Shown here one piece after another: positions 60,701 through 64,000 of a stretch of DNA of 64,000 nucleotides; within the stretch, counting starts at the first letter, position 1; every line of letters starts with the position of its first letter. Source of the stretch: Liolophura sinensis (Eukaryota > Mollusca > Polyplacophora > Chitonida > Chitonidae). The stretch lies in assembly GCF_032854445.1 (NCBI RefSeq), contig NW_027018050.1, positions 1 through 64,000 on the forward strand, read 5' to 3'. The notes beneath the pieces were generated by a model. That model had not been told where the DNA came from, did not search any database, and was given only the letters and a program-made list of their open reading frames with translations. A program made the position numbers and the translations under genes.

Positions 60701-63700
60701 TAAAAAGTACAACTAAACACAGACCCACATTTATAAGGTGCCAAAAGATGCGGAATTGGGCCAGGTATCGGCAGCTGTTGAAAAATTGCAAATTTCCCTG
60801 GTTTCCATGGAGTAAGAGCCGTTGCTGTGCACGTGATTATGACATAAATGATCATTCAATTGTCGCTACAGGCAAAAGTATTGGTCGGAGAGCAACGCGG
60901 TTTGCACCATTCGATTTCTCGTCACAAAATACGTCGGATTAGCCTCTTACCAGCAGCACTGGAACAATCTTTCCAATTTTGCGTTTTTGCCTGGTCTTTT
61001 TGTTAATTGAAATCGGCTACACTGTACTCTGTACAATCGCGACTGGTCATTACTATATTCAACTTTTGACTATAAGTTATGTGCCCTTCGGTAGCCCAGA
61101 AGACCTGAAATCTTTGGGCTAAGCCCATTTAACTCACCCAGCAATTGCCTTACTTCTAAGTGCAAGACAATCTCAATGTCTTTATCTACGTGTAGAAAAA
61201 CCACACCATTTGTACGTGAGAAACACAAGGTACTTGATACAGTCTGCTGTAAAAAGTACAACTGAACACTGACCCACTTCAGTAAGGTGCCAAAAGATGC
61301 GGAATTGAGCCAGGCATCGGCAGCTGTTGAAAAATTGCAAATATCCCTGGTTTCCATGGAGTAAGAGCCGTTGCTGGGCACGTGATTATGACATAAATGA
61401 TCATTCAATTGTCACTACAGCCAAAAGTATTGGTCGGAGAGCAACGCGGATTGCACCATTCGATTTCTCGTCACAAAATACGTCGGATTAGCCTCTTACC
61501 AGCAGCACTGGAACAGTTTTCGCACTTTTGCATTTTTGCCTGGTCTTTTTGTTAATTGAAATCGGCTACACTGTACTCTGTACAATCGCGACTGGTCATT
61601 ACTATATTCATCTTTTGACTATAAGTTATGTGCCCTTCGGTAGCCCAGAAGACCTGAAATCTTTGGGCCAAGCCCATTTAACTCACCCAGCAATTGTCTT
61701 ACTTCTCAGTCCAAGACAATCTCAATGTCTTTATCTACGTGTAGAAAAACCACACCATTTGTACATAAAAAACACAAGGTACTTGATACAGTCTGCTGTA
61801 AAAAGTACAACTAAACACAGACCCACATTTATAAGGTGCCAAAAGATGCGGAATTGGGCCAGGTATCGGCAGCTGTTGAAAAATTGCAAATTTCCCTGGT
61901 TTCCATGGAGTAAGAGCCGTTGCTGTGCACGTGATTATGACATAAATGATCATTCAATTGTCGCTACAGGCAAAAGTATTGGTCGGAGAGCAACGCGGTT
62001 TGCACCATTCGATTTCTCGTCACAAAATACGTCGGATTAGCCTCTTACCAGCAGCACTGGAACAATCTTTCCAATTTTGCGTTTTTGCCTGGTCTTTTTG
62101 TTAATTGAAATCGGCTACACTGTACTCTGTACAATCGCGACTGGTCATTACTATATTCAACTTTTGACTATAAGTTATGTGCCCTTCGGTAGCCCAGAAG
62201 ACCTGAAATCTTTGGGCTAAGCCCATTTAACTCACCCAGCAATTGCCTTACTTCTAAGTGCAAGACAATCTCAATGTCTTTATCTACGTGTAGAAAAACC
62301 ACACCATTTGTACGTGAGAAACACAAGGTACTTGATACAGTCTGCTGTAAAAAGTACAACTGAACACTGACCCACTTCAGTAAGGTGCCAAAAGATGCGG
62401 AATTGAGCCAGGCATCGGCAGCTGTTGAAAAATTGCAAATTTCCCTGGTTTCCATGGAGTAAGAGGCGTTGCTGGGCACGTGATTATGACATAAATGATC
62501 ATTCAATTGTCACTACAGCCAAAAGTATTGGTCGGAGAGCAACGCGGATTGCACCATTCGATTTCTCGTCACAAAATACGTCGGATTAGCCTCTTACCAG
62601 CAGCACTGGAACAGTTTTCGCACTTTTGCATTTTTGCCTGGTCTTTTTGTTAATTGAAATCGGCTACACTGTACTCTGTACAATCGCGACTGGTCATTAC
62701 TATATTCAACTTTTGACTATAAGTTATGTGCCCTTCGGTAGCCCAGAAGACCTGAAATCTTTGGGCCAAGCCCATTTAACTCACCCAGCAATTGTCTTAC
62801 TTCTCAGTCCAAGACAATCTCAATGTCTTTATCTACGTGTAGAAAAACCACACCATTTGTACGTGAGAAACACAAGGTACTTGATACAGTCTGCTGTAAA
62901 AAGTACAACTGAACACTGACCCACTTCAGTAAGGTGCCAAAAGATGCGGAATTGAGCCAGGCATCGGCAGCTGTTGAAAAATTGCCAATTTCCCTGGTTT
63001 CCATGGAGTAAGAGCCGTTGCTGGGCACGTGATTATGACATAAATGATCATTCAATTGTCACTACAACCAAAAGTATTGGTCGGAGAGCAACGCGGATTG
63101 CACCATTCGATTTCTCGTCACAAAATACGTCGGATTAGCCTCTTACCAGCAGCACTGGAACAGTTTTCGCACTTTTGCATTTTTGCCTGGTCTTTTTGTT
63201 AATTGAAATCGGCTACACTGTACTCTGTACAATCGCGACTGGTCATTACTATATTCATCTTTTGACTATAAGTTATGTGCCCTTCGGTAGCCCAGAAGAC
63301 CTGAAATCTTTGGGCCAAGCCCATTTAACTCACCCAGCAATTGTCTTACCTCTCAGTCCAAGACAATCTCAATGTCTTTATCTACGTGTAGAAAAACCAC
63401 ACCATTTATACATAAAAAACAAAAGGTACTTGATACAGTCTGCTGTAAAAAGTACAACTGACCACAGACCCACATGAATAAGGTGCCAAAAGATGCGGAA
63501 TTGAGACAGGCATCGGCAGCTGTTGAAAAATTGCAAATTTCCCTGGTTTCCATGGAGTAAGAGCCGTTGCCGGGCACGTGATTATGACATAAATGATCAT
63601 TCAATTGTCGCTACAGCCAAAAGTATTGGTCGGAGAGCAACGCGGATTGCACCATTCGATTTCTCGTCACAAAATACGTCGGATTAGCCTCTTACCAGCA

Positions 63701-64000
63701 GCACTGGAACAGTTTTTCCACTTTTGCATTTTGGCCTGGTCTTTTTGTTAATTGAAATCGGCTACACTGTACTCTGTACAATCGCGACTGGTCATTACTA
63801 TATTCAACTTTTGACTATAAGTTATGTGCCCTTCGGTAGCCCAGAAGACCTGAAATCTTTGGGCTAAGCCCATTTAACTCACCCAGCAATTGTCTTACTT
63901 CTAAGTGCAAGACAATCTCAATGTCTTTATCTACGTGTAGAAAAACCACACCATTTGTACATAAAAAACACAAGGTACTTGATACAGTCTGCTGTAAAAA
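57786..64000 (+). repeat. Right-hand tract, A alternating with B or C
   Basis: Anchors are at 57786 (A), 58335 (B, cttaattct), 58884 (A, gtctctatc), 59433 (C), 59982 (A, with aaactgaacaatgacctac), 60531 (C, one extra C in agtcctgctg), 61081 (A, aaatatccc), 61630 (C), 62179 (A), 62728 (A head, cttctcagtcc), 63277 (B, ttgagacagg) and 63826 (partial, cut by the window edge). All C monomers carry the late allele. The pairs starting 61081 and 62179 are 1098 bp apart. Confidence 0.8.

Larger units (their letters stand above)
1..64000. repeat. Satellite DNA array, 549 bp monomer, about 116.6 copies
   Basis: The entire window is a head-to-tail array of one 549 bp sequence. The anchor gtgcccttcgg recurs at 111, 662, 1213, 1763, 2313, 2862, 3411, 3960, 4509 and so on to 63826, with nearly all spacings exactly 549. 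All copies have the same orientation and none is interrupted by another element. GC is about 43% (233 of 540 bases counted at 2761-3300). Each monomer has about 19-20 CpG, an observed/expected ratio near 0.75. Long uninterrupted arrays of this kind are typical of eukaryotic constitutive heterochromatin. I do not recognise the family, and the array edges lie outside the window, so neither the true array length nor its chromosomal position can be read here. Confidence 0.98.

Noticed and set aside
1-64000. CRISPR array
   Set aside because: The repeat unit is 549 bp and the whole of it repeats. There are no short repeats separated by unique spacers and no cas genes.
1-64000. Hammerhead ribozyme embedded in the satellite
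   Set aside because: I looked for the ctgatga core word with a paired gaaa on both strands and did not find it in the consensus.
1-64000. Mobile element or recent insertion inside the array
   Set aside because: Anchor spacing never departs from 549 by more than 9 bp, so there is no room for an insertion anywhere.

Overview
The whole 64 kb is one uninterrupted tandem satellite-DNA array, read in a single orientation from the first base to the last. The monomer is 549 bp. Using the word gtgcccttcgg as a phase anchor, it occurs 117 times (first at 111, last at 63826; one copy reads gttccc). This gives 116 complete monomers plus a 110 bp partial at the left edge and a 175 bp partial at the right edge. 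I see no gene, tRNA, rRNA, transposon, microsatellite or unique sequence anywhere. This is eukaryotic heterochromatin-type DNA (pericentromeric, subtelomeric or interstitial). GC is about 43% by hand count of one monomer, and CpG observed/expected is about 0.75. I do not recognise the monomer as a named satellite family and cannot assign a species.

Monomers fall into three subtypes defined by linked variants. A carries the ttcagtaagg head, usually tgggcacgtg, and usually the ttttcgcac end. B carries the gaccacag/tgaataagg head, ccgggcacgtg, and usually the tttttccac end. C carries the aaacacag/ttataagg head, a ggtatcgg segment, tgtgcacgtg, and an aatttttccaattttgcg end. Several mosaics join the head of one subtype to the tail of another (AB, B/C, A-prime, and one three-way mosaic at 57237). 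A monomers mostly alternate with B or C monomers, or occur as A-B-C, so the underlying grain is a dimer or trimer.

On top of this is a patchwork of local higher-order repeats of different sizes, each recognised by private variants shared between copies: dimers at 11.6-13.8 kb and 14.4-16.6 kb, a trimer at 16.6-19.9 kb, a tetramer at 21.5-25.9 kb, a heptamer at 23.2-30.9 kb, a pentamer at 34.7-40.2 kb, and a one-base-different single-monomer doublet at 52.8-53.9 kb. Longer-range copies link 1.8-4.0 kb with 31.4-33.6 kb, and 42.4-45.2 kb with 48.5-51.2 kb. From about 52 kb onward the C subtype changes allele, suggesting a boundary between homogenisation domains.

Four stretches (about 0.26-1.92, 28.6-31.6, 38.3-39.7 and 43.2-43.6 kb) are crowded with one-base insertions and deletions while the rest of the array is almost indel-free. 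The second and third lie in the downstream copies of the heptamer and pentamer. I think this most likely reflects consensus or assembly error, and the copy number around those places should be treated with caution. The many open reading frames of 60-170 codons recur only because 549 is a multiple of three; I interpret none as a gene.
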